Positions 1-5,310 of a stretch of DNA of 6,866 nt are shown here, piece by piece. This stretch comes from Coxiellaceae bacterium UBA6002 (lineage in GTDB: Bacteria > Pseudomonadota > Gammaproteobacteria > UBA6002): assembly GCA_002429595.1 (NCBI GenBank), contig DJAM01000040.1, forward strand, positions 19,983 to 26,848, in the 5' to 3' direction. The notes below the pieces were generated by a model that was not told the origin of the DNA, did not search any database, and worked only from the letters and a program-made list of their open reading frames with translations. Numbering within the stretch: position 1 is the stretch's first letter; each line of letters opens with the position of its first letter. Both the position numbers and the translations under genes were made by a program.

Positions 1-20
1 ATTCCCGCGAAGGCGGGAAT
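1..20. repeat. Dispersed palindrome, ATTCCCGC / GCGGGAAT hairpin
   Basis: Two perfect 8-base arms (ATTCCCGC and GCGGGAAT) enclose the loop GAAG. The same nine bases, ATTCCCGCG, close the window at 6858-6866. From general knowledge, palindromes of the form TCATTCCCGC...GCGGGAAT are dispersed in intergenic DNA of many gammaproteobacteria. The element lies 23 bases beyond the stop of the 137-aa gene and could form an RNA hairpin there, but the window ends before any T-run could be seen, so a terminator role is unproven. Confidence 0.75.
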
Positions 21-43
21 CTATCCTTCAAGCCGCACTTAAT

Positions 44-457
44 TTAGATTTTTATCGTTGCACTTGGACCAGAATATAAATGCAAATCGATCCTATCAAT
101 CAAATCTTGTAAGTTTTGCTGTGCGTTATCACTATGATGTGTTGTGAATCCATCTTCATTTCTAGATGCCTTCGAACACATTGTTAAAACAGTCTCTAGG
201 AATTTGTCGTTGTCTTTATTGTCTGTTACTTCTCGAACACTTGCTTCATCACTTAAATTACGTTCCTTAGAAATTTTCAAAAAGTCCGGATCATGTTCCT
301 TAAAAAAATTCATTAATGAATCTATTATATGAACTCGACCATGGTGATTAAGCTGAAATTTGTATTTATCATGTTCTTTGTAAAAAAATATTGGCATCTG
401 TTTAAAAACGATCACCGCATCTAAATTTGGTTTTCCCGGAAAGATTTCTTTATGCAT
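44..457 (-). CDS. Hypothetical protein, 137 aa, family not recognised
   Basis: I do not recognise this protein. It starts at an ATG with an AGGA ribosome site (complement of 467-470) nine bases upstream, which supports it as a real gene. It has no signal peptide, no clear membrane segment and no cysteine-rich or nucleotide-binding motif. The N-terminal 60 residues mix aromatic and charged residues, and the block FF(Y)KEHD occurs twice, at about residues 24-30 and 51-56. The middle (about 60-90) is highly charged and probably helical or disordered. The C-terminus, rich in Asp, Leu and Ile, may form a short helix. The next gene upstream on this strand ends 112 bases away, with a palindromic repeat between them, so it probably has its own promoter. 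It could be a lineage-specific gene or a remnant of a larger one. Confidence 0.6.
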   Translation of the reverse strand: MHKEIFPGKPNLDAVIVFKQMPIFFYKEHDKYKFQLNHHGRVHIIDSLMNFFKEHDPDFLKISKERNLSDEASVREVTDNKDNDKFLETVLTMCSKASRNEDGFTTHHSDNAQQNLQDLIDRIDLHLYSGPSATIKI

Positions 458-518
458 GTTTATTAGTCCTGCTTTTATATATTAAAGATGTAATAAATAT
501 AGTATAGGTGAATTGAGT

Positions 519-562
519 TGTCCCCTCTCCCGTTTACGGAAGAGGGTTAGGGTCAGGGGTGG
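519..562. repeat. Intergenic repeat of the CCCCTCTCCC...GAGGGTTAGGG type
   Basis: Arms CCCTCTCCCG (523-532) and CGGAAGAGGG (537-546) pair with one mismatch around the loop TTTA, followed by TTAGGGTCAGGGG (547-559). From general knowledge, CCCCTCTCCC/GAGAGGGTTAGGGTGAGGGG elements are widespread dispersed intergenic repeats in proteobacteria. It sits between the end of the 471-aa gene and the upstream region of the 137-aa gene. The strong stem may slow or stop transcription leaving the 471-aa gene, but the minus strand has no T-run directly after it, so I call it a repeat and not a terminator. Confidence 0.7.
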
Positions 563-569
563 TTTCTTC

Positions 570-1985
570 CTAAGAGATAACAGAAGGCCGATAGATGGAT
601 GTATTGGTGATTTTTTCTTCTAACTGTTTTGAAAGCTCAACCCTCTCCTTCCGATATCCAGCTTTACGATCAATTGGATCAACTTTATCTGTCTCTGTTA
701 AGTCTTTATTCATTTCTCCAAAAATCTCTTTCAAGTCTCGATATTGTTGTTCGGACAGAGTAATGGCTGTAGGTGAAATAAAAAACCGTAAGCCGGCTCG
801 AAAGCCATAAGTATCTGAACGTAAGCTTCCCCAGCTATGAAATAGTAAATTAAGATCGCCATTAGCTTGTTTAAGATAATCTACAAACACCTGCTGAGCG
901 TTTGCCAATGTGGTATTTAATTCCAGTCGCCCTTTTTTTCCTGAAGCTCGCCATTGGCGAACTTCTTCTAATTCGTTGATAGCCTGTAGTAATCCTGCGA
1001 TTCTTGGATTTTCTTCTGCGATCACTTTTAGCGGAAATCCGATCGCCATCAGCCGAATTTTTCCTTTATGGTTTTGTTCGAAAACTGTATGAAGTTCACC
1101 GTCAAAGCGTTGCCCATCTAAATCATATTCATGTTCTTCCCCATCTCGTTCAAAATGAAAATGGGTGTGTTGTTTTTTGAACTGGTCACCTCGTACTTTG
1201 ATGACAGTATTTGATGATGGGGCAAAAAACTGCAGTGATCGCTTGTTGGTGTTTTTGATGACAATTTTGTCGGAACTTGCAGCAACAACTTTAGGTGTAA
1301 AATAATCCTTATCACCTAAAGGCGCTAGAAATTTTGAATCAACATGGTTAGCAATCTCGAATGCTGCAATTCGTAATTCCTGATCAGGTAATCGATCCAA
1401 AATGGCAGGTAGTAAATAAGCTAACACTTCATCATCGATTAACTCAATACTGCCTGTCTTTAAGTGCTCATCAATTTTCGTAATTGCTTCCTTTATTTTT
1501 TGTTCCTTTTCTTCGAAAGCAAATAAACTGTATTTTGAGGTCACAATTGATCTCAAAAATCTTTTTCCAGCATCATCGCAAAATGCGCTCAAACCGTAAT
1601 GCATTAATATTTTTTTAGTGGCTTCTGGAAAAGCACCCAGCAGCTTCGTTCTAATTTTTTTGAATCTAGTGATATTGATATCGACCAGAAGATCAGGAAG
1701 AGTCAACGCTAATATATCTTTCGTTACCTCAAGAACCTCCTCCTCATTTTTGTCAGGTAGTTGTTCTCGAACTGCTTCAATTAGGATAGCTAATATGCTT
1801 TGATTGTTTTTAGCCGTCATTTTTACTGAGATTTCGTTTAAAAAATTCTCAGTAAAAGGAATTTGATTTATTAATCCTCTATTAGGTTCTTTGCTCAATA
1901 TATGAAAGGCATTGCCTTCACCAAATCCAAGCCCCAAACCTCTCTTGCCTAGTAATTTACCAACTTCTCTCTCTTCAACGTTCAT
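570..1985 (-). CDS. 471-aa protein with C-terminal alpha-carbonic-anhydrase-like domain and novel N-terminal half
   Basis: Start: the ATG at 1985 has GGGAGG five bases upstream. An in-frame TTG at 1997 would lie within or before that ribosome site, so it is rejected. No signal peptide or membrane segment is visible. Residues 1-40 include a Gly-rich KRGLGLGFGEGN stretch, and about 60-220 look all-helical and match nothing I know. Residues about 240-422 read like alpha-carbonic anhydrase. H275-F-H277 matches the zinc pair in FHFH, E284-H285 matches the conserved SEH, and E297-L-H299 matches the third zinc ligand with its partner Glu. G386-S-L388 precedes the active-site loop, and SPTAITLSEQQ (404-414) matches the late PVTISEEQ strand-helix. 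Departures from the family: the TTPP after GSL is RSDT, the proton-shuttle His position appears to be Lys248, the QSPI motif is not seen, and there is no export signal. The fold assignment is inference from motif order. Activity (CO2 hydration) is uncertain, and it could be a non-catalytic metal-binding domain. Confidence 0.8.
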   Translation of the reverse strand: MNVEEREVGKLLGKRGLGLGFGEGNAFHILSKEPNRGLINQIPFTENFLNEISVKMTAKNNQSILAILIEAVREQLPDKNEEEVLEVTKDILALTLPDLLVDINITRFKKIRTKLLGAFPEATKKILMHYGLSAFCDDAGKRFLRSIVTSKYSLFAFEEKEQKIKEAITKIDEHLKTGSIELIDDEVLAYLLPAILDRLPDQELRIAAFEIANHVDSKFLAPLGDKDYFTPKVVAASSDKIVIKNTNKRSLQFFAPSSNTVIKVRGDQFKKQHTHFHFERDGEEHEYDLDGQRFDGELHTVFEQNHKGKIRLMAIGFPLKVIAEENPRIAGLLQAINELEEVRQWRASGKKGRLELNTTLANAQQVFVDYLKQANGDLNLLFHSWGSLRSDTYGFRAGLRFFISPTAITLSEQQYRDLKEIFGEMNKDLTETDKVDPIDRKAGYRKERVELSKQLEEKITNTSIYRPSVIS

Positions 1986-2014
1986 ATACCCTCCCAATAT
2001 CTTGATTAGGTAAC

Positions 2015-2044
2015 AGAATAACGTCTACAAATATACAAAGTCAA
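2015..2044 (-). promoter_or_regulatory. Predicted sigma-70 promoter of the 471-aa gene
   Basis: Read on the minus strand: a TTGACT -35 box (complement of 2039-2044), an 18-base spacer and a TATTCT -10 box (complement of 2015-2020). Transcription would begin near 2008, giving a leader of about 23 bases that includes the GGGAGG ribosome site. The -35 is good and the -10 matches 4 of 6. Predicted by eye only. Confidence 0.45.
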
Positions 2045-2078
2045 ATAAAATATATTTTTTATTATTTGATATTTATTT

Positions 2079-2097
2079 TATAATGTTCTCATATAAT
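2079..2097 (+). promoter_or_regulatory. Twin TATAAT boxes before the GntR-family gene
   Basis: Two perfect TATAAT hexamers, each followed by G, start at 2079 and 2092, 13 bases apart. The first would start transcription near 2091 and leave the GAGG ribosome site (2098-2101) inside the mRNA. The second would start near 2104 and leave that site out. The first is therefore the likelier -10, although its -35 (about 2056-2061, T-rich) is poor. TTGATA at 2066-2071 is 20 bases from the second -10. The region is very AT-rich, so matches are expected more often by chance. Confidence 0.45.
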
Positions 2098-2109
2098 GAG
2101 GTTTGAGTT

Positions 2110-2793
2110 ATGACAAAAACACTGGTCGACAAAATTTATCAATCTATTCAAGAAGATATAATAACAAATCAACTTCTTCCAGAACAGCGCCTTCATATCG
2201 CCCAGCTAGCGGAACAATATCAAGTCGGCCCTGGACCCGTTCGAGAAGCCCTTTCACGTCTTTTGGCTACTGAGCTGGTAGTGGCTATTAGCCAGAAAGG
2301 TTTCAGAGTAGCTCCGGTGTCACAAGAAAATCTCAATGATATTTACCAGACCCGCATTCTTATCGAAGAGCTGGCTTTGCGCCTTGCTATCGAGCACGGC
2401 GACGATAAATGGGAAGCAGATGTAGTCGGTGCTCATCATCACTTAGCAAAATTCGAATCAGAGCACCAAATCACTAATCCTGACGATTATAAAGAATGGG
2501 AACATCGTCATCGAGCTTTCAATTTAGCGTTACTATCTGCTTGTGATTTGCAACATTTGCTATCTATCCAGCAACAACTTTATTTATTAACTGAACGCTA
2601 TCGCAGACAGTGGTTAATCGCCGGTATTAAACATAAAGAAGGCTTGCCTTACGCAAAAGCTCAAAAGAAAACCATGGATGCTGCGTTAAGTCGAAATACC
2701 CAATTAGCATTAAAATTATTGCGGGAACATTACGAACAAGCGGTAAAAATAATAGAAGCCTATTTTATTCACAATAATCTATTTGAGACATAG
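2110..2793 (+). CDS. GntR-family transcriptional regulator, FCD subfamily, CsiR-like
   Basis: A DNA-binding repressor or activator, presumably dimeric and cytoplasmic. Residues about 5-70 form the GntR winged helix: LPEQRLHIAQLAEQYQVG, then GPVREALSRL (42-51, recognition helix), then the wing at SQKGFRVAPVS. The rest is an all-helical FCD ligand-binding domain, with EELALRLAIEHGDDKWEADV at 86-105 and WEHRHRAF at 130-137. The layout and several stretches (NQKGYRV-like wing, GDxxWEADV, LTERYRRQW) closely recall E. coli CsiR. Metal-site residues are only partly kept: H134 and H207 are present, but the His usually following F137 is Asn, and the later helix has AQKKTMDAAL (184-193) where a His is usual. 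The start is an ATG with GAGG eight bases upstream. It diverges from the 471-aa gene and converges on nhaA. No CsiR target genes (csiD, gab) are nearby, so its target and ligand are unknown; self-regulation or control of the divergent gene is plausible. Confidence 0.92.
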   Translation: MTKTLVDKIYQSIQEDIITNQLLPEQRLHIAQLAEQYQVGPGPVREALSRLLATELVVAISQKGFRVAPVSQENLNDIYQTRILIEELALRLAIEHGDDKWEADVVGAHHHLAKFESEHQITNPDDYKEWEHRHRAFNLALLSACDLQHLLSIQQQLYLLTERYRRQWLIAGIKHKEGLPYAKAQKKTMDAALSRNTQLALKLLREHYEQAVKIIEAYFIHNNLFET

Positions 2794-2798
2794 ATTAT
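2774..2798. other. AT-rich hairpin spanning two convergent stop codons
   Basis: ATAATCTA (2774-2781) and TAGATTAT (2791-2798) are perfect 8-base inverted repeats around a 9-base loop. The right arm contains the stop codons of both the regulator (TAG 2791-2793) and nhaA (TAA, complement of 2795-2797). The stem is AT-rich and neither side has a strong T-run (only CCCTTTT on the plus side), so it is at best a weak bidirectional terminator. Confidence 0.3.
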
Positions 2799-3961
2799 AT
2801 CACCCTTTTAGTTCTAGCAGACAAGATTATTAGCCCAAAAACACCAGATAGTATTGAGCCACTCAAAACGCCTAACTTAACAAAATTTGTAAATGCTGTT
2901 TGATATTTTGCAAAAGATAGATCACCCATAAATAAGCTCATCGTAAATCCAATTCCGCAAATAGCACTTAGGCCATACAAATGACGCAGATTAACAGCAT
3001 GTGGCAAGCTTGCTAGTTTGGTTTTGATTGCAATCCAACTAGCTGCAAATATACCTAATTGTTTTCCAATGAATAGCCCTAGAAATATGCCAAGTGTAAC
3101 CGAGTTAAATAAATCAGATTTTCCGATATTAGCAAAGTTAAGGCCAGTATTGGCGAATGCAAAAAGCGGTAAGACACCATACAGAATCCAAGGTTGTAAA
3201 TGATGTTCTAATTTTATTAGGGGTGAATAACTTTGTTCACTACTTTTAAGAGGAATACAAAATCCAAGAATGACACCAGCTATCGTTGAATGAATGCCTG
3301 ATTTAAATGTGAATAGCCATACCAAAAAGCCTACAAAAAAATATGGATAATATCGGGTTACGTTTAGCCAATTGAACACTATTAACATTAGTAGACTCAG
3401 TAATGCTAAAAAAAGGTATGAAATCTGAAGATCGTGCGTATAAAAAATTGCAATAATAATGATTGCTCCAAGATCGTCAATAATCGCAAGTGCAGTCAAA
3501 AAAATTTTCAAACCAATCGGAATTTTTGATTTCAACAACATCAAGATAGCAAGAGAAAATGCTATATCGGTAGCGGTTGGTATAGCCCATCCTTTGGAGG
3601 CTACCATATGCGTTATATTTAGGGAGAGGTATATTGCAGCTGGTACCACCATTCCCCCGATAGCAGCAATGAAAGGTAAAATAGCTTTGCTTGGTGAATT
3701 AAGTGTGCCAACAAGAAGTTCTCGCTTCATTTCAAGAGTGACAAGTAGAAAGAAAAAGGGCATCAGACCGTTATTAATAATGTGATTCAATGATGTTTGA
3801 AAATGTAAGGTGTGGACATTAAAAAATATTATATTCTGAAAAATACTGAAGTAGCTGGAGTGCCAAGGTGAATTTGCCCATAGCATCGCTACCAAGGAGA
3901 CCAAGAGTAAAAATATACTGCTTGTTGATTCATGCTTTATAAACTCCTGAAAAATTTTTAT
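2795..3961 (-). CDS. nhaA: Na+/H+ antiporter NhaA (start codon anomalous)
   Basis: Inner-membrane antiporter that exports Na+ in exchange for protons, for pH and sodium balance. About 12 hydrophobic segments are visible. Counting from codon 3961 (388 residues, as in E. coli NhaA), the key residues fall almost exactly in place: TATD with D132, AIIDDLGA with D162-D163 (E. coli D163/D164), SGIHSTIAG with H224, IGKQLG with K300, and LLVTLEMKREL with E78. The first 30 residues (FQEFIKHESTSS... then LWANSPW) match the family N-terminus, so the frame must begin upstream of the first ordinary start (TTG at 3904), which would remove 19 residues and half of the first membrane helix. At 3959-3961 the codon is ATA, six bases after a GAGGGG ribosome site. 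Either ATA is used, or an ATG has mutated or been misread. Its 3' end is one base from the convergent regulator gene. Confidence 0.9.
   Translation of the reverse strand: MKIFQEFIKHESTSSIFLLLVSLVAMLWANSPWHSSYFSIFQNIIFFNVHTLHFQTSLNHIINNGLMPFFFLLVTLEMKRELLVGTLNSPSKAILPFIAAIGGMVVPAAIYLSLNITHMVASKGWAIPTATDIAFSLAILMLLKSKIPIGLKIFLTALAIIDDLGAIIIIAIFYTHDLQISYLFLALLSLLMLIVFNWLNVTRYYPYFFVGFLVWLFTFKSGIHSTIAGVILGFCIPLKSSEQSYSPLIKLEHHLQPWILYGVLPLFAFANTGLNFANIGKSDLFNSVTLGIFLGLFIGKQLGIFAASWIAIKTKLASLPHAVNLRHLYGLSAICGIGFTMSLFMGDLSFAKYQTAFTNFVKLGVLSGSILSGVFGLIILSARTKRVI
3889..3933 (-). other. Short out-of-frame ORF (14 aa) overlapping the start of nhaA
   Basis: An ATG (complement of 3931-3933) preceded at ten bases by AGGAG (complement of 3944-3948) opens a 14-codon frame, MNQQAVYFYSWSPW, ending at TAG (3889-3891). 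Two bases later comes an in-frame nhaA ATG (3884-3886, Met-26 of the 388-residue numbering), an arrangement that could allow reinitiation. It may equally be chance. It matters because it is the only ATG with a good ribosome site near the nhaA start. Confidence 0.25.
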
Positions 3962-3967
3962 TTGTAT

Positions 3968-3973
3968 CCCCTC
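3968..3973 (-). promoter_or_regulatory. Ribosome binding site GAGGGG that marks the nhaA start
   Basis: On the minus strand GAGGGG is followed by ATACAA and then the ATA codon at 3959-3961. The six-base spacing is ideal, and the codon is where homology places the nhaA start. The TTG at 3904 and the ATG at 3886 have no comparable site at proper spacing. Confidence 0.55.
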
Positions 3974-3998
3974 TTTAGTACAGTTTATTTTTTTCAGT

Positions 3999-4019
3999 AG
4001 CCCGGGTATAACCCAGGCT
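3999..4019. repeat. Small GC-rich palindrome, AGCCCGGGT / ACCCAGGCT
   Basis: Nine-base arms with one mismatch enclose the loop ATA, in the gap between the VOC gene (ends at 4025) and nhaA. It is followed by GCGC. The arms resemble REP-like intergenic elements (AGCCCGG...). On the minus strand the bases after it are A-rich, not T-rich, so it is not an intrinsic terminator for the mms operon. An RNA hairpin here would lie about 25 bases before the nhaA ribosome site. Confidence 0.5.
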
Positions 4020-4024
4020 GCGCT

Positions 4025-4393
4025 TTATCTTTTATTCTTCAACTCATGCAGTGTCACCGCATTACCTTCCGAATCTATAATCACAGCTAAACTACAAACC
4101 GGTGTCGGAAAAATATCCATTTTAATTTCAACACCATCCGTTTTTAGCTTAGAAACAATTTTAGGCAGGTCATCGACTTCAAATGCAATACTACCACCGG
4201 CACTAGCGCTTGGTTTGACACCTTGTGCTAGAGTCGTGATCGCAAAGCACCCACCTCCAGGCAAATCATATTCGCACCAGCCACCGTCGGGAGAGGTGCC
4301 GCTAGGTGTTAATTCAAAATGTTTGCGATAAAATTCCTTGGCGCGTTCCATGTCTGTGACGGGATACATGGTGAAAGCAACTTTCTTTAACAT
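4025..4393 (-). CDS. VOC (glyoxalase/bleomycin-resistance/dioxygenase) superfamily protein
   Basis: A 122-residue single-domain protein with two beta-alpha-beta-beta-beta modules. Module 1 is about residues 4-53 (VAFTMYPVTDMERAKEFY opening, then WCEYDLPGGGCFAI). Module 2 is about 67-117 (GSIAFEVDDLPKIVSKL, then IIDSEGNAVTLHEL ending). These are classic VOC signatures and the length suits a small dimeric member. The first-strand His used as a metal ligand in glyoxalase I and methylmalonyl-CoA epimerase is absent (the strand reads VAFTMYPV), so neither function is supported. The ATG follows AGAGAGG by six bases and lies 16 bases after mmsB ends, making it the third gene of the mmsA-mmsB operon. 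That position suggests a side role in valine catabolism or semialdehyde detoxification, but this is inference. Family sure, function unknown. Confidence 0.88.
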   Translation of the reverse strand: MLKKVAFTMYPVTDMERAKEFYRKHFELTPSGTSPDGGWCEYDLPGGGCFAITTLAQGVKPSASAGGSIAFEVDDLPKIVSKLKTDGVEIKMDIFPTPVCSLAVIIDSEGNAVTLHELKNKR

Positions 4394-4409
4394 CTAAAAC
4401 CTCTCTAAT

Positions 4410-5300
4410 TTAATCCTTACCGGCAATTAATTTAATGATAGCTGAAAAATCTAATTGAGCATTACCCTCATTGACAAACAAAGTATATAAAGCTGTTGCT
4501 TCGGCGCCTAAGGGGGTGGCGGCGTTGGCATGTAATGCAGCATCTTGGCTTAATCGTAGATCTTTTAGCATCATATTCGCTGCAAAACCGGGTGCAAAGT
4601 TATTAGCTGCGGGTACATTTTCTAGAACGCCTGGCATGGGACAGTAAGTCGATAACGACCAACATTGACCCGAGGCGCTGTTGGCAATTTCGAAAAATTT
4701 CTGAGGATCTAAACCTAACCTCTGAGCTAAGACAAAGCCTTCTGAAACGGCAATCATTGAAATGCCAAGGATCATGTTGTTACAGATTTTGGCAACTTGA
4801 CCATTGCCTGGGCCGCCTGCATGAATAATTTTTTTACCGAGGCATTCCAAAATGGGTTGCGCTCTTTGAAACGTTGCTTCGCTACCCCCTACCATAATCG
4901 TCAAGCTAGCTGCCTTGGCACCTGCTACGCCACCGGAGACGGGTGCATCAAGCATCGCAATGTTCTTTTGTGCTGCAGCTGCATGAATTTCACGGCAGAC
5001 AACGGCATCGATTGATGAAGAATCAATATATAGGCTATCGGGTGATAATAAATTTAGTATTCCTTCTTCTCCCAGACAGATCTTGCGAATCTGATCCCCG
5101 GTTTGCACCATGGTAAAGAGTAAGTTGACTTGCAGCGCTACTTCTTTAGCACTTTTTGCAGCTTTAGCGCCAAGTTGTACCGCTTCATCAAGCGCCTGCT
5201 GCGCGATATCAAAAACAATCACTTCGTAGCCATGTTTAACTAAGTTAGCGGCCATTGGTAAGCCCATATGCCCTAATCCAATAAAACCTATCTTGCTCAT
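4410..5300 (-). CDS. mmsB: 3-hydroxyisobutyrate dehydrogenase
   Basis: Oxidises 3-hydroxyisobutyrate to methylmalonate semialdehyde with NAD+ in valine breakdown; cytosolic. At 296 residues it has the family length. The Rossmann motif IGFIGLGHMG (G8, G10, G13) opens the protein, and Asp31 at the end of the second strand favours NAD over NADP. The substrate motif DAPVSGG is at 118-124. The catalytic Lys171 lies in GNGQVAKICNN with Asn175. The C-terminal helical domain carries the family block CWSLSTYCPMPG. The related tartronate-semialdehyde reductase and other beta-hydroxyacid dehydrogenases share the fold, but the adjacent mmsA supports this assignment. The ATG has AGGAG five bases upstream, overlapping the mmsA stop codon (8-base gap), so translation is probably coupled. 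Confidence 0.93.
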   Translation of the reverse strand: MSKIGFIGLGHMGLPMAANLVKHGYEVIVFDIAQQALDEAVQLGAKAAKSAKEVALQVNLLFTMVQTGDQIRKICLGEEGILNLLSPDSLYIDSSSIDAVVCREIHAAAAQKNIAMLDAPVSGGVAGAKAASLTIMVGGSEATFQRAQPILECLGKKIIHAGGPGNGQVAKICNNMILGISMIAVSEGFVLAQRLGLDPQKFFEIANSASGQCWSLSTYCPMPGVLENVPAANNFAPGFAANMMLKDLRLSQDAALHANAATPLGAEATALYTLFVNEGNAQLDFSAIIKLIAGKD

Positions 5301-5305
5301 TTTGG

Positions 5306-5310
5306 CTCCT
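5306..5310 (-). promoter_or_regulatory. mmsB ribosome binding site overlapping the mmsA stop
   Basis: AGGAG five bases before the mmsB ATG shares bases with the mmsA TAG (complement of 5309-5311). The mmsA and mmsB leaders share the ten bases AGGAGCCAAA directly before the start. The overlap implies coupled translation of the two enzymes. Confidence 0.7.

Noticed and set aside
1..20. Start of a CRISPR array
   Set aside because: Only one full palindrome is present, with no regularly spaced repeats and unique spacers, and the motif is a known style of dispersed intergenic repeat.
144..332. 62-codon plus-strand frame opposite the 137-aa gene
   Set aside because: It lies wholly within the antisense of a better-supported gene, and its product shows no recognisable features.
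1118..1315. 65-codon minus-strand frame within the 471-aa gene
   Set aside because: It is out of frame with the gene and covers the metal-site motifs of the real reading frame, with no ribosome site noted.
1986..1997. TTG start at 1997 for the 471-aa protein
   Set aside because: It would place the GGGAGG ribosome site inside the coding sequence. The ATG at 1985 is correctly spaced from it.
2110..2793. Naming the regulator csiR and assigning GABA/glutarate control
   Set aside because: Similarity is to the subfamily. None of the CsiR-controlled genes is nearby, so orthology is not shown.
3459..3785. 108-codon plus-strand frame inside nhaA
   Set aside because: It is the complement of conserved NhaA membrane segments and so a shadow frame.
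3984..4019. Intrinsic terminator for the mms operon
   Set aside because: There is a hairpin, but on the transcribed strand it is followed by a run of A, not T.
4025..4393. VOC gene as methylmalonyl-CoA epimerase or glyoxalase I
   Set aside because: The pathway context is tempting because propionyl-CoA is the product, but the first-strand metal His is missing and the protein is shorter than typical epimerases.
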